DNA of 64,000 nucleotides from an uncultured Chthonomonas sp. (GTDB lineage: Bacteria; Armatimonadota; Chthonomonadetes; Chthonomonadales; CAJBBX01): positions 1 to 64,000 of the forward strand of contig CAJBBX010000115.1 in assembly GCA_903951425.1 (NCBI GenBank), read 5' to 3'. Made by a program: the position numbers and the translations under genes. Under the pieces are notes generated by a model. The model ran no database searches, was not told where the DNA came from, and worked only from the letters and a program-made list of their open reading frames with translations. Of this stretch, positions 42,090-50,643 are shown in pieces. The first letter of the stretch is position 1, and every line of letters begins with the position of its first letter.

Positions 42090-44732
42090 GTGCAACAGGT
42101 TGCGGTCGGTCTGATGGTGGTCCTCGTCGGGTTACTGATGGCCGGCGCCGCATCGCCGGTGCGCGCCGAGCCGCCTGTGGCGCGTCACCGTGGCGTCTGG
42201 ACATCGCCTCCGGCCAATGTGCCCACCCAGGCCATGCCCGACGGACCCCTGCTGGGCAACGGTAGTGTGGGCGTGGTCGTGGCCGGGCCGCCCGAGGCCC
42301 TGCGGTTCCACATCAGCAGAAACGACTTCTGGAGCCGCACGCCCGGCGACGCGCGCATCCTCACCTGCGGGACGGTGACGCTGCAGGCGCCGGAGCTGGC
42401 GGGCGCTTCGTACCGCATGGAGCAGGACCTATGGCACGCCGAGGCGGTCGGCACCTTCGCCCGGGGCAACGCGGCGCTGGCCACGCGCACATGGGTCTGC
42501 GCCGGAAGCAACCTGCTTGTCACGCGGCTGACAGCCACGGGCAAGAGGCCGCTGACCGTCACGCTGGGGGCGTCAGCCGGGCCGTGGCGCGGCGTGGGAG
42601 CCGACGTGGAGCCGCCGCCGGGGCCTGTGACCGTGGGCCGCGAGCTCTACGGCGGCGGACGCTGGTACTTCCATGGAGCCATGGCCGACCTCCGCATCAT
42701 CGACCGCGCTCTGACCGCCGACGAGCTACGCGCCACCGCCTCGACCCCTCACGGCGCCGCCGAGGAGTTCGACGGGAAGGCCACCTTCCGCACACTCGAG
42801 CCGCCCATGGTAACCCGCGCCGTCACAGTGTCGGCATGGGTGCGCATCGACAGCGTCAGCCCCGAGGCCAACTACATCGTCAGCAGCGGCGAATGGAACC
42901 GGGCGTACAGCTTGGGCCTCTCGGCGGGCAAGCTGCGCTGGACCATCAACGGCGTTACCGCTCAGTCCGAGCAGGCGCTACCCCTGGGCAGGTGGCTTCA
43001 TGTGGCGGGGGTCTTCGATGGACGCTCGCTCCGCGCCTACGTCGACGGCCGCCAAGCCGCGCAGGTGGGCGGCGGCGCCCCGGCGGCGTCCGATGCCGGC
43101 GCGGGGAACTGCTGGTTCGAGCGGAAGGCCGACACGCTGCCGGGCAAGCCGCGCCGCGCGGCCGTTGCCACCCGCGTGGTGGGCGCGGCCACGGCGCTCG
43201 CCGGCGAGGGTGGCCTGCGCTTCACCCTACAGCCCGGCGCGACCGTCACGGTGGCCACAAGCGTACTCAGCGACCTGGACGCGGACCCGCCGCTCGCCGC
43301 TGCCCGCCGCGAAGCCGAGCGCCTGACGCCTGCCCGCATCGCCGGCCTTGCCTCGGCGCACCGGGCCTGGTGGCGGCGCTACTGGGCGCGCTCGTTCGTG
43401 GAGATACCGGACAAGGAGCTGGAGAAGCGCTGGTACGGAGCGCTCTACGTGCTTGGATCCTGCAGCCGCGCCGGCAAGGTAGCGCCCGGGCTCTGGGGTA
43501 GCTGGGTGACGACCGACGAGGCCAACTGGCACGGCGACTTCCACCTCAACTACAACTTCCAAGCCCCTTACTACCTGGCTTACTGGGCGAACCACGCCGA
43601 CCTGACGGAGCCCTTCTACCGCGCAGTCGGCGAGTCGCTCGCCAACGGCCGTGCCATGGCCGCGCGCCACGGCTGGAAGGGCGTCCACTTCCCGGTCTGC
43701 ATCGGGCCCTGGGGCCTCTCGCCGGAGGACCCCGACGGCGACTGGGGCCAGCGCTCCAACGCGGCCTTCGCGGCCCTCAACTACATCTGGCAGTGGCATG
43801 CCGGCCGCGACCGGAGCTTCCTGCGCCGCACGGCATACCCCTACCTGCTGGAGGTGGCGGCGTTCTGGGAGGACTACCTGAAGCTAGAGGATGGCCGCTA
43901 CGTTATCCATGGCGATTCGATCCACGAGGGATCGGGTCCCGACGTGAACCCCATCCTCTCGCTGGGCCTGCTCCGGACGCTCTTCGGCAGCCTGCCGGCC
44001 ATGAGCGAGGAATTGGGCGTTGATGCCGGCCGGCGGGCGAAGTGGCGGGACATCGCGGCGCGCCTGAGCGCCTTCCCCCTGCAGGAGCGTGGCGGAAAGT
44101 CCGTCTTCCGCTACTCCGAGCGGGGCATGGCCTGGTGCGACGGCAACACGCTGGGCATCCACCACGTCTTCCCGGCAGGCGCCATCGGCCTCGACAGCGA
44201 CCCGGCCCTGCTGCAGGTCTGCCGCGACACCATCGACGCCATGGCCCGCTGGGCCGATTACAACGGCTTCGCCTCGTGGTACAGCGCCTGCGCCCGCGTT
44301 GGGTACGATCCCGAGACGATACTTGCGAAGATGCGCGAGGAGTGCGACAAGCACTCCCTGCCGAACCTGCTCCTGTACTACGGCGGCGGCGGGATCGAGA
44401 GCGTGGGCGGCCTTCTTGCCGTGAATGAGATGCTGCTCCAGAGCCACGACGGCATCATGCGCCTCTTCCCCTGCTGGCCCAGGCGGCTTGACGCCCGCTT
44501 CGGCACGCTGCGCGCGCGGGGCGCCTTCCTCGTCTCAGCTTCCATGGAGCACGGTCAGGTGACGAGTGTCCGGATTACCAGCGAGAAGGGCGGCCCTTGC
44601 ACCATGGTGAACCCGTGGCCAGGCCGGGCCGTGATCCTGATGCGCTCCAAGCGGCGAGAGACGCTGGACGGCGATCGTGTGGTGTTCGCTACCGACCGCG
44701 GCGAGGCGCTGGTGCTGAGACCTGGGCGGTAG
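42090..44732 (+). CDS. Secreted GH95-like alpha-L-fucosidase-type enzyme with inserted LamG-like domain
   Basis: 880 residues starting at GTG 42090, with GGGGAG six bases upstream; the signal peptide ends near SPVRAEP. The opening NVPTQAMPDGPLLGNGSVGV and FHISRNDFWSR are the GH95 N-terminal sandwich. Within it, about residues 185-330, is a laminin-G-like insert (WYFHGAMADLRIIDRALTAD, then RAVTVSAWVRIDS and WLHVAGVFDGRSLRAYVDG). The (alpha/alpha)6 barrel from about 420 contains TTDEANWHGDFHLNYNFQAP, whose HLNxN asparagines match the GH95 water-activating pair, and HGDSIHEGSGPDVNP with a candidate acid Glu. GH95 enzymes are inverting fucosidases or galactosidases. The frame extends back to 41808, but that region belongs to the divergent operon's leader. 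It converges on the nucleotidyltransferase gene. Confidence 0.8.
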   Translation: MQQVAVGLMVVLVGLLMAGAASPVRAEPPVARHRGVWTSPPANVPTQAMPDGPLLGNGSVGVVVAGPPEALRFHISRNDFWSRTPGDARILTCGTVTLQAPELAGASYRMEQDLWHAEAVGTFARGNAALATRTWVCAGSNLLVTRLTATGKRPLTVTLGASAGPWRGVGADVEPPPGPVTVGRELYGGGRWYFHGAMADLRIIDRALTADELRATASTPHGAAEEFDGKATFRTLEPPMVTRAVTVSAWVRIDSVSPEANYIVSSGEWNRAYSLGLSAGKLRWTINGVTAQSEQALPLGRWLHVAGVFDGRSLRAYVDGRQAAQVGGGAPAASDAGAGNCWFERKADTLPGKPRRAAVATRVVGAATALAGEGGLRFTLQPGATVTVATSVLSDLDADPPLAAARREAERLTPARIAGLASAHRAWWRRYWARSFVEIPDKELEKRWYGALYVLGSCSRAGKVAPGLWGSWVTTDEANWHGDFHLNYNFQAPYYLAYWANHADLTEPFYRAVGESLANGRAMAARHGWKGVHFPVCIGPWGLSPEDPDGDWGQRSNAAFAALNYIWQWHAGRDRSFLRRTAYPYLLEVAAFWEDYLKLEDGRYVIHGDSIHEGSGPDVNPILSLGLLRTLFGSLPAMSEELGVDAGRRAKWRDIAARLSAFPLQERGGKSVFRYSERGMAWCDGNTLGIHHVFPAGAIGLDSDPALLQVCRDTIDAMARWADYNGFASWYSACARVGYDPETILAKMREECDKHSLPNLLLYYGGGGIESVGGLLAVNEMLLQSHDGIMRLFPCWPRRLDARFGTLRARGAFLVSASMEHGQVTSVRITSEKGGPCTMVNPWPGRAVILMRSKRRETLDGDRVVFATDRGEALVLRPGR

Positions 44733-44793
44733 AAAGGGGTGGCGCTGTGAGGCGGGGCCGTGACCGGCGCGCTCACCTGGCCCAACTCTCGAT

Positions 44794-45603
44794 TCAGGCA
44801 GGTTTTGCGCTGGGAAACGCGCCGTGCAGGGCGCCGGAATGGAACCGCAGCTGAGGCAGCATCGCTGGTAATTCATCGTCGGACCAGTGCGCAGGCGCAC
44901 CGGCGGCGGTCAGTACGCACTGGCCCAGGCTATCCGGGGGCAGGAGGGCGACGATGGCCCGGGCTTGGGCAAGCGCTGCCCTGAAGGTGTATGACAGGTC
45001 TGCCGCGGTCGGGCGTACGCCGCCAAACTGGAGATGCTCCAGATCGGCCTCGGTGTAGCGGGCTGTCCGAGCAGCCTGATCGAGAACGAATGCCGGGCTC
45101 AGGCCCGGGTCCTTGCCCACGGCGGCCCAGATCAGGTACCCGAGAGGCTGCAAACGGCGATGGCACTCGATGAGATCGACCCAGTCCCTCGGCTCAGACC
45201 TGCCCACAAGCGCCAGCGCCTTGTTCGTGGCTGCATCGATCGGATGGAGTGTCAGGCCAAGGTCCGGGTGCGTCATCAGCGGGAAGAACCGGTACGCGCT
45301 GTCGGCCGCCCATTCGACACGCGCAGAGCCGGTGGCATCAGACACCAGTGCCTCCACGAAGCCCGTGCGCTCAACCAGAACCTCAACCGCCAGTTTGGCC
45401 CGCGCCAGATCTGCGAGATCTCCGCTACTGGCCTCACGGACTGCTTCGGCGGAATCGGCGAACACGTCAATGTCGCGCGAAACAAGGTCGGCGCCAAGCA
45501 GTGTCTGCAGTGCTGCTCCACCGGCCACGTAGCTCTCACCGTGCGCCACGCGGCGCTCGGCTAGGAGGCGGCAGATGCGTCGTTGGAGATCGGTAAGAGC
45601 CAT
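44794..45603 (-). CDS. AbiEii-like nucleotidyltransferase (putative toxin)
   Basis: 269 residues. The N-terminal half has the nucleotidyltransferase pattern YVAGGAALQTLLGADLVSRD followed by IDVFADSAEAV; the GG motif and the D-x-D in SRDIDVF are the metal and nucleotide ligands. LTLHPIDAATNKALALVGRS and RDWVDLIECHRRLQPLGYLI follow, as in AbiEii/AbiGii-type and related proteins, where a conserved Lys and Asp recur. The rest is helical. Related enzymes act as toxins of abortive-infection systems by modifying tRNA or other targets; here that is inference. Its ATG at 45603 lies inside the end of the small upstream gene, overlapping by 43 bases, a strong sign of a coupled pair. Confidence 0.75.
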   Translation of the reverse strand: MALTDLQRRICRLLAERRVAHGESYVAGGAALQTLLGADLVSRDIDVFADSAEAVREASSGDLADLARAKLAVEVLVERTGFVEALVSDATGSARVEWAADSAYRFFPLMTHPDLGLTLHPIDAATNKALALVGRSEPRDWVDLIECHRRLQPLGYLIWAAVGKDPGLSPAFVLDQAARTARYTEADLEHLQFGGVRPTAADLSYTFRAALAQARAIVALLPPDSLGQCVLTAAGAPAHWSDDELPAMLPQLRFHSGALHGAFPSAKPA

Positions 45604-45794
45604 GGCCGTAGCTCCCGGGCCGCCAGGTACGCCGATCGGTCGCCGTAGCGCTCGAGCCAGTCGAGAGTGGTGGCGAACTCGTGGGGTGTGCGCGCCACAA
45701 AGTCCTCGCGCACGAACCAGAGGCACCGGGCACGGTACCGGGTCACGAGTTCGTCCAGTTCCCTCAGCGCGTCAGCGTAACTGCTAATGCCCAT
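45561..45794 (-). CDS. Small partner (putative antitoxin) of the nucleotidyltransferase
   Basis: 77 residues: MGISSYADALRELDELVTRY, then CLWFVREDFVARTPHEF, TLDWLERYGDRSAYLAARE and a PWLLPIS tail. All-helical. I recall similar short proteins (a FWxREDxxPRTPxEF motif, then DWLExYGDRxxFxxARELxxWL) encoded directly before AbiEii-like nucleotidyltransferases, and call it the cognate antitoxin on that ground. No clear ribosome binding site precedes ATG 45794, so the transcript may be leaderless. It overlaps the toxin-like gene by 43 bases. Confidence 0.65.
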   Translation of the reverse strand: MGISSYADALRELDELVTRYRARCLWFVREDFVARTPHEFATTLDWLERYGDRSAYLAARELRPWLLPISNDASAAS

Positions 45795-45844
45795 GGGTCA
45801 TCATAGCATGTGCGCGCGTGAGCGGCGGATGGACCGTCGCGCCC

Positions 45845-47158
45845 CTACGGCCCAGGCCACCGCACAGCCACCTCGCGGAAGGGCTTGCCCTCCTCCTTCG
45901 GTGCGCCGGCGTATTTGCCCGTGGGGCCGATGCTGTAGATGACGAAGCCCTTGCCCTCGACCCGGTATCGCAGCGGCTTGCCGTCGAACGGGTCCAATGG
46001 TACGGCCTTCATGCAGGCGGACAGGCTGCGCGGGACCGAGCCGTGCCGGGCGCGCCAGGTCAGGGCCGTGGCGGTGGCCAGCAGGGCGCTGCGCCGCACG
46101 CCCGTCTGGGCTGCCCTCTCAACCACCTGCGAGTATACGGGCGACAGCACAGCCGCGAGCAGCACGTTGGGGTCGCCCTTCTTGCCTCGTGCGTCCAGTT
46201 CCGCGCCCAGGGCCTCCAGCGTGCGGTGGGCCTGCGGGTAGGGCCCGTCCACGGTGCGACGAACGGCGCGGTAGAGCCAGATCAGGTACTCAGTGTTCCG
46301 ATCCATCATGGCGGGGCTCAACCGGGGCTTGCCTGTGTCCGCGTTGCCGTCCTCCTCGCCGCCCACGAAGCTGGAGAGACTGCTCGGGTTCTTGCGCACC
46401 ATGCCGAGCAACACCATGCCCATCACCGCCTCGCCGCGCATGGCCTCGGAGAGGGGGCGGGGTTGGTACTCGCGTAGGGCCGAGGTCACGGCGGCGGCGA
46501 CTTCCGGCGTGGGCGCCCGCTGTAGGACTGCCTCCAGCCTCGCCATGCCGATGGCCTCGATTGCGTAGTCGACCAGGTGGGCGATCAGGAAGGAGTCCGC
46601 CGAGACGTGCCGCCCGATGCGTCCCATGGCGGCGCAGGTTCGCGCGGCCCCCACGGCATCGCCGCCGTGGAGCTGCACGTTGGCCTCGCAGGAGAGCAGC
46701 CTGGCCGCCCGACGTAGCTTCCCGAACTCCGGGAAGAGTAGCGCCGGGCCCTGTCTCCAGTCCCGCCGGAAGTCGCACTCCGGCCTCTCCGAGGCGCGGT
46801 GGATCAGGTCCATGACGTCCTTGCGCCGGGCGAAGAAGGCGACCGCCCTGGCGATATCGGACGGAGCGGCGTCCGCCTTCAGGGCGTTGCCCTCCACCAC
46901 TTCGGACTCGTCCGGGCTGATCGGCTTGGCCTTCAGGAGCCCTTCCAGCTTGCGGTAGAGCGGGGCGGCGTTGTCGGCGGGTCGGGGCGGCTTGCGGACG
47001 ATATCGCGCGGCGTCAGCGGCAGGCCCTCGCGCCGGGCGGCCGCCATCTCCTGGGCCATCGTGCCCGGTCGCCCCAGGCCGGGCGCGGCGAAACCGGCAA
47101 ACGGCATCCCCAGGAGCAGTGCGGCTCCCATTGCAGAACAGGTCCAAGGCGCGGACAT
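45845..47158 (-). CDS. Secreted helical protein with pseudopilin-like C-terminal tail
   Basis: 437 residues with a signal peptide (MSAPWTCSAMGAALLLGMPF, ending near GFAAP). Residues about 50-380 are largely helical (ALLFPEFGKLRRAARLLSCE, DYAIEAIGMARLEAVLQRAP). The C-terminus reads AVPLDPFDGKPLRYRVEGKG followed by FVIYSIGPTGKY. This DPFDGKPLxY...YSxGP motif is the C-terminal calcium-loop pattern of GspG-like pseudopilins, found detached in many Planctomycetota and Armatimonadota proteins. Function unknown; possibly linked to the export apparatus. GGGAGG lies six bases before the ATG. It stands alone, 100 bases downstream of the broken Rpn gene. Confidence 0.7.
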   Translation of the reverse strand: MSAPWTCSAMGAALLLGMPFAGFAAPGLGRPGTMAQEMAAARREGLPLTPRDIVRKPPRPADNAAPLYRKLEGLLKAKPISPDESEVVEGNALKADAAPSDIARAVAFFARRKDVMDLIHRASERPECDFRRDWRQGPALLFPEFGKLRRAARLLSCEANVQLHGGDAVGAARTCAAMGRIGRHVSADSFLIAHLVDYAIEAIGMARLEAVLQRAPTPEVAAAVTSALREYQPRPLSEAMRGEAVMGMVLLGMVRKNPSSLSSFVGGEEDGNADTGKPRLSPAMMDRNTEYLIWLYRAVRRTVDGPYPQAHRTLEALGAELDARGKKGDPNVLLAAVLSPVYSQVVERAAQTGVRRSALLATATALTWRARHGSVPRSLSACMKAVPLDPFDGKPLRYRVEGKGFVIYSIGPTGKYAGAPKEEGKPFREVAVRWPGP

Positions 47159-47258
47159 GGCGGTCCTCCCTTACACGTTCAGGACGGCTCCGGCACGGGC
47201 TCTGACGCCAGGATCGCGCTACGGCGCCACCGGCGCGGGCCGTCGGCTACCGGACGCT

Positions 47259-48212
47259 TCAGGCGGTGGCAGCAGGACCAACGGGATTCGGCGGTCCCAG
47301 TTCCTCAAGCGTGCGAGCGTCCAGAATGCGGTCAGCCAGGGCTTCGAGTTGGTCGGTGTCCTGGATAGCCTCGACGTGGGCAACGACCTTCGGGTCGAGA
47401 GCGCCGAAGCGGCGGCGCATGAGCCGCAGGAGCACGGCCTGCTCGCCATGGGCCCTGCCCGTGCTCAGGCCTTGGGTCAGGCCCTGCTGCAGGGCTTGTT
47501 CGTGGACGCGCGTATGGAAGGAGAGTATCATCTGCTTCACCTCCGTAGATTCAGACGTGTCGGTGAGGCCCTGGAGTTCCTCGGCCTCCTCCTCGGTGAG
47601 CTTCATGTAGTGGTCTACGACGTAGGCCAGCAGGTGGCGCCGCGCCTCGTCCACATCGGTCTTCGCCACGCGCTCCAGGGCGCCGAAGGTCCGCACCACG
47701 CGGTCCATGCCGGGCGCCCGCATGAGTGCGCTGAGCGCAGGCGCCAGGGCCGATGGGTTGGCCAGGTACTCCTCGGCGGACAGGTCCGGCAGGCCAAGGG
47801 CGTCGTACTCGAACCGCAGCGTCTCGCGGCCCCATAGGCCGGCCGTGAAGCGCTCATGGGTGATGCCCCCTGTGCCCGGTTGCAGATAGACTACCACCGG
47901 CAGGACGGGCAGGTCGCGCCGGAGCCGCAGCAGGCAGTAGTAGTCGAACATCCGCGCGGGCACGTTCTTGCCGCGCCGGGCCTGAACCTCGACGTAGTTC
48001 AGGACGATCTCGGCTCGGCCCTCCCGCGTGCGGACCTCCACCAGGAAGTCGGGCCGGCGTAGCCTGCCCTTGGGCAGGTTGGTGAACAGCTCGGCGCCGA
48101 GGGGCTTGACGCTGTGGAAGTCAATGTCGCGGGCCACATCCGGGAGGAAGAGCTCCATGAACTCCCGGAAGAAGGCCTCGAGCAGCTATTTCCAAAGCTG
48201 ATCAAGAGGCAT
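47259..48212 (-). pseudogene. Rpn/PD-(D/E)XK-type nuclease with DUF4351-like tail, interrupted by an in-frame amber codon
   Basis: From ATG 48212, with an ideal GGAGG five bases upstream, the reading is MPLDQLWK, then TAG (complement of 48186-48188, codon 9), then LLEAFFREFMELFLPDVARD onward without further interruption. Rpn-family proteins usually begin DRLFKELLxxFFxEFMELFFPE, so the amber codon sits exactly where Glu is expected; GAG to TAG is one base. The rest is intact: LFTNLPKGRLRRPDFLVEVR and VLNYVEVQARRGKNVPARMF carry the nuclease D and E-x-Q residues, and RLMRRRFGALDPKVVAHVEA with LADRILDARTLEEL is the DUF4351-like end. Translation could reinitiate at ATG 48158 (weak GGGAG, three bases away), giving 299 residues that keep the nuclease core. 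These proteins are recombination-promoting, transposase-like nucleases. Confidence 0.82.
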
Positions 48213-48399
48213 CGGAACCTCCGCTTAAGGAACGGGCCATCACTACAGGACCAGTGTACCCACAGGGCCGCGACACGGCCATCGGCGGCGGCGGCGGCGG
48301 CTGCGAGGGGTGCGCGGAGGCGGCTCTGGATGGTATAAGGGCGCGGTAGGCCAATGGTCGGGGCGGGTTACCCTGGTCCCCGAGGAAGCGAGGAGAGGC

Positions 48400-49770
48400 A
48401 TGGCGCAGACTTCACAGACCTGGTGGCGCGAGGGCATCGACTTCGGGCAGGTACCGCATATGGTCACCGACAGCCCCGGTCCCGAGTCGCGGGCCATGCA
48501 CGCCCGGGCTTCGGGCATCATCAAGGGGCTCTCGGGGCAGGTGAAGCTCCACCCGGTCTGCTTCAAGGAGGGGTTCGGCGTCGTCCTCCGCGACGTCGAC
48601 GGCAACAGCTACCTCGACTTCTCCTCGGGTATCTACGTGACCACGCTGGGGCACTGCCACCCGAAGATATCGGGCGCCGTAGCCAAAGCCGCGCACACGC
48701 TGATGAACGCCCACGACTTCACCACGCCCATCAAGACGGAGCTGCTGGAGAAGCTGATCACCATCCTACCGCCCGGCGTCAACGGCGCACAGCTCTACGA
48801 CTCCGGCACCACTGCCGTCGAGGCCGCCCTCCGCGCCGCCCGGGCCTTCACCGGCAAGCACGAGTTCATCAGCTTCTACATGGACTTCCACGGCAAGTCC
48901 GGCCACTCGGTGAGCCTGGCCAAGATGAACAAGACCAACGGCGCCTCCCGCGCCGAGGGCTTCTTCCTGGCGCCGAGGCCCGACCCCTACCGGCCGCTCT
49001 TTACCCGCGCCGACGGCTCCCTCGACACCGACGCGTACATCGACTTCCTCGGGACCTTCATCGACAACGCCACCACGGGTCAGGTGGCCGCGGTCGTGGC
49101 CGAGCCGATCCAAGGCTGGGCCGGCTCCATCGTTCCGCCGGATGACTTCTTCCCGAAGCTCCGCAAGCTCTGCGACGAGCGCAGGATGCTCCTCATCGCC
49201 GACGAGGTGCTCACCTCCATGGGCCGCACAGGCAAGTGGCTGGCCATGGAGCACTGGGACACGGTGGCCGACATCAGCACCCTGGGCAAGGGCTTCGGCA
49301 ACGGCTTCCCGGTGACCGCCATGGTGGCCCGCGAGGAGATCAAGGAGTCGTTCGAGAAGATATCCGCCTCCACCAGCTACGGCGGCAACCCCATGGCCTG
49401 CGCGGCCGCCCTGGCGAGCATCGAGGTGATCGAAGAGGAGGGCCTGCTGGAGAACGCGCGGCGGCTCGAGCGCTTCTTTGCGGCGCGGCTGCAGGGCATG
49501 ATGGCGGCGCACCCCATCATCGGCGACGTGCGGGTGAAGGGCTGCCTGCTGGGCGTCGAACTGGTACAGGACCGCGCAAGCAAGGAGCCCTTCGACGAGG
49601 CGGGCCGCATGGTCTACCAGAAGGCGTTCCGCAAGGGCCTCGCCTGGATCCCTGCGGGCCATATCCTGCGCCTCTCGCCGCCCATAATCATGGACGAAGA
49701 GGTGGCCGGCAAGGGCATGGACATCCTGGAGGAGGCCATCGCCGAGACCGAGCGCGAACTGGGCTACTGA
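48400..49770 (+). CDS. Class III PLP-dependent aminotransferase
   Basis: 456 residues of the acetylornithine / 4-aminobutyrate / 2,2-dialkylglycine class: VLRDVDGNSYLDFSSGIYVT, LGHCHPKISGAVAKAAHT, the phosphate loop YDSGTTAVEAALRAARAFTG, FYMDFHGKSGHS, the cofactor Asp in MLLIADEVLTSMGRTGKW, and the PLP-binding Lys in ISTLGKGFGNGFPVTAMVA. The C-terminal small domain ends EEAIAETERELGY. The amino donor and acceptor are unknown. Start ATG 48400 follows AGGAGAGG. The terminator hairpin at 49793-49818 follows. The last 24 codons and hairpin are duplicated at 51398-51499 and, diverged, at 56065-56117. Its original downstream neighbour may have been the DUF6785 gene. Confidence 0.9.
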   Translation: MAQTSQTWWREGIDFGQVPHMVTDSPGPESRAMHARASGIIKGLSGQVKLHPVCFKEGFGVVLRDVDGNSYLDFSSGIYVTTLGHCHPKISGAVAKAAHTLMNAHDFTTPIKTELLEKLITILPPGVNGAQLYDSGTTAVEAALRAARAFTGKHEFISFYMDFHGKSGHSVSLAKMNKTNGASRAEGFFLAPRPDPYRPLFTRADGSLDTDAYIDFLGTFIDNATTGQVAAVVAEPIQGWAGSIVPPDDFFPKLRKLCDERRMLLIADEVLTSMGRTGKWLAMEHWDTVADISTLGKGFGNGFPVTAMVAREEIKESFEKISASTSYGGNPMACAAALASIEVIEEEGLLENARRLERFFAARLQGMMAAHPIIGDVRVKGCLLGVELVQDRASKEPFDEAGRMVYQKAFRKGLAWIPAGHILRLSPPIIMDEEVAGKGMDILEEAIAETERELGY

Positions 49771-49805
49771 CGACCGCTCGAGAGGAGCCGCCGTCGCGCC
49801 GGCGC
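49704..49805 (+). repeat. Aminotransferase 3' end, repeat copy 1 (intact gene)
   Basis: The last codons of the intact aminotransferase, its TGA and the left arm of its terminator. It matches 51398-51499 at a constant offset of 1694 bases with about five mismatches in 102, counted by hand. Confidence 0.9.
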
Positions 49806-49818
49806 CTCACGGCGCGAC
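49793..49818 (+). terminator. Hairpin downstream of the aminotransferase gene
   Basis: GTCGCGCCG (49793-49801) pairs with CGGCGCGAC (49810-49818) around an eight-base loop, 22 bases after the stop. No U-tract. The stem is partly preserved in the second repeat copy (GTCGCGC 51487-51493 with GCGCGAC 51522-51528, larger loop). Confidence 0.6.
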
Positions 49819-49968
49819 GGGTCGCTGAGCCGTGACACGACCACGCCTCCAAACGGCGCTTGACAGAACCAACGCAACCCACTATTATGGTTGTGCGGCA
49901 GGCGGTTAGAGGCTTCAGTTGGTTAGAGACGAGTGGCTACCGATCAGCATCGTAAAGGCGAGGACAGC

Positions 49969-50643
49969 ATGGCCCTTATGACATGCCCGGACTGCGGACA
50001 TAGCGTGTCGGATCAAGCTACGGTATGTGATCAGTGCGGATGCCCCGTGGGGTCCGAGCGATCCTCGCCGGTCCGTCTGCCTCAGGCTGCCTCAGAGCCG
50101 ATGGTCGCTCCACGCGTCCCAGAGCAGGCAGGGCGACAGGCCGCCGCCGCTGTTTAACCGCTACCGCTGTTCCCTGTGGCTACGCACAAATTCATCGTAC
50201 TATCACTTTGCACATTCGGTATTTACGAGTTATATTGGTGCTACCAGAACTGGAAGCGACTGAAGGATGCATCCGGCGAGGAACTCAGTCCATTCTGGCG
50301 GGCATTCTGCGCACCTTTGTGGTGCCGCGCCCTGTTCAATGGGATCCGTGCCACAGCTACATCAGCTGACATACCGGCGAACTGGAGCTCAGGTGCTCTC
50401 GGTGCCCTCTACTTCATCTTGCATATGGCTTGGCGTCTCCCCGACCCGTGGTGGCTCATAAGTCTGAGCACGTTCATGCCCATGATCCCAGTTCAGCAGG
50501 CCGCCCAGCGGGTCAATGAGCGCTACGCCACGGCGGAAACAGAACGGCCAAATAACACTTATAGTCCATTAAATATAGTTGTAATAATTGTTGGCGGATT
50601 GTGTCTGATTCTGTCAATAATCGGCACGCTGATACCAGCGTGA
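49969..50643 (+). pseudogene. Zinc-ribbon / multi-pass membrane protein split by an in-frame ochre codon
   Basis: A single frame of 225 codons carries one stop, TAA at 50155-50157 (codon 63). Before it is a zinc ribbon, MALMTCPDCGHSVSDQATVC with a second DQCG knuckle, and an Ala-rich linker. After it, PLPLFPVATHKFIVLSLCTF continues as GIYELYWCYQNWKRLKD, then membrane helices including LGALYFILHMAW and IVVIIVGGLCLILSIIG. Zinc ribbon, linker and this membrane domain commonly form one protein, and the motif FPVATHKFIVLSLCTFG normally starts inside such a protein. The downstream half could begin at GTG 50176, but no ribosome binding site precedes it. So this is a disrupted gene, or two adjacent pieces. 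Base composition falls towards A+T near 50550-50640, unlike its neighbours, suggesting transfer. Confidence 0.75.
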
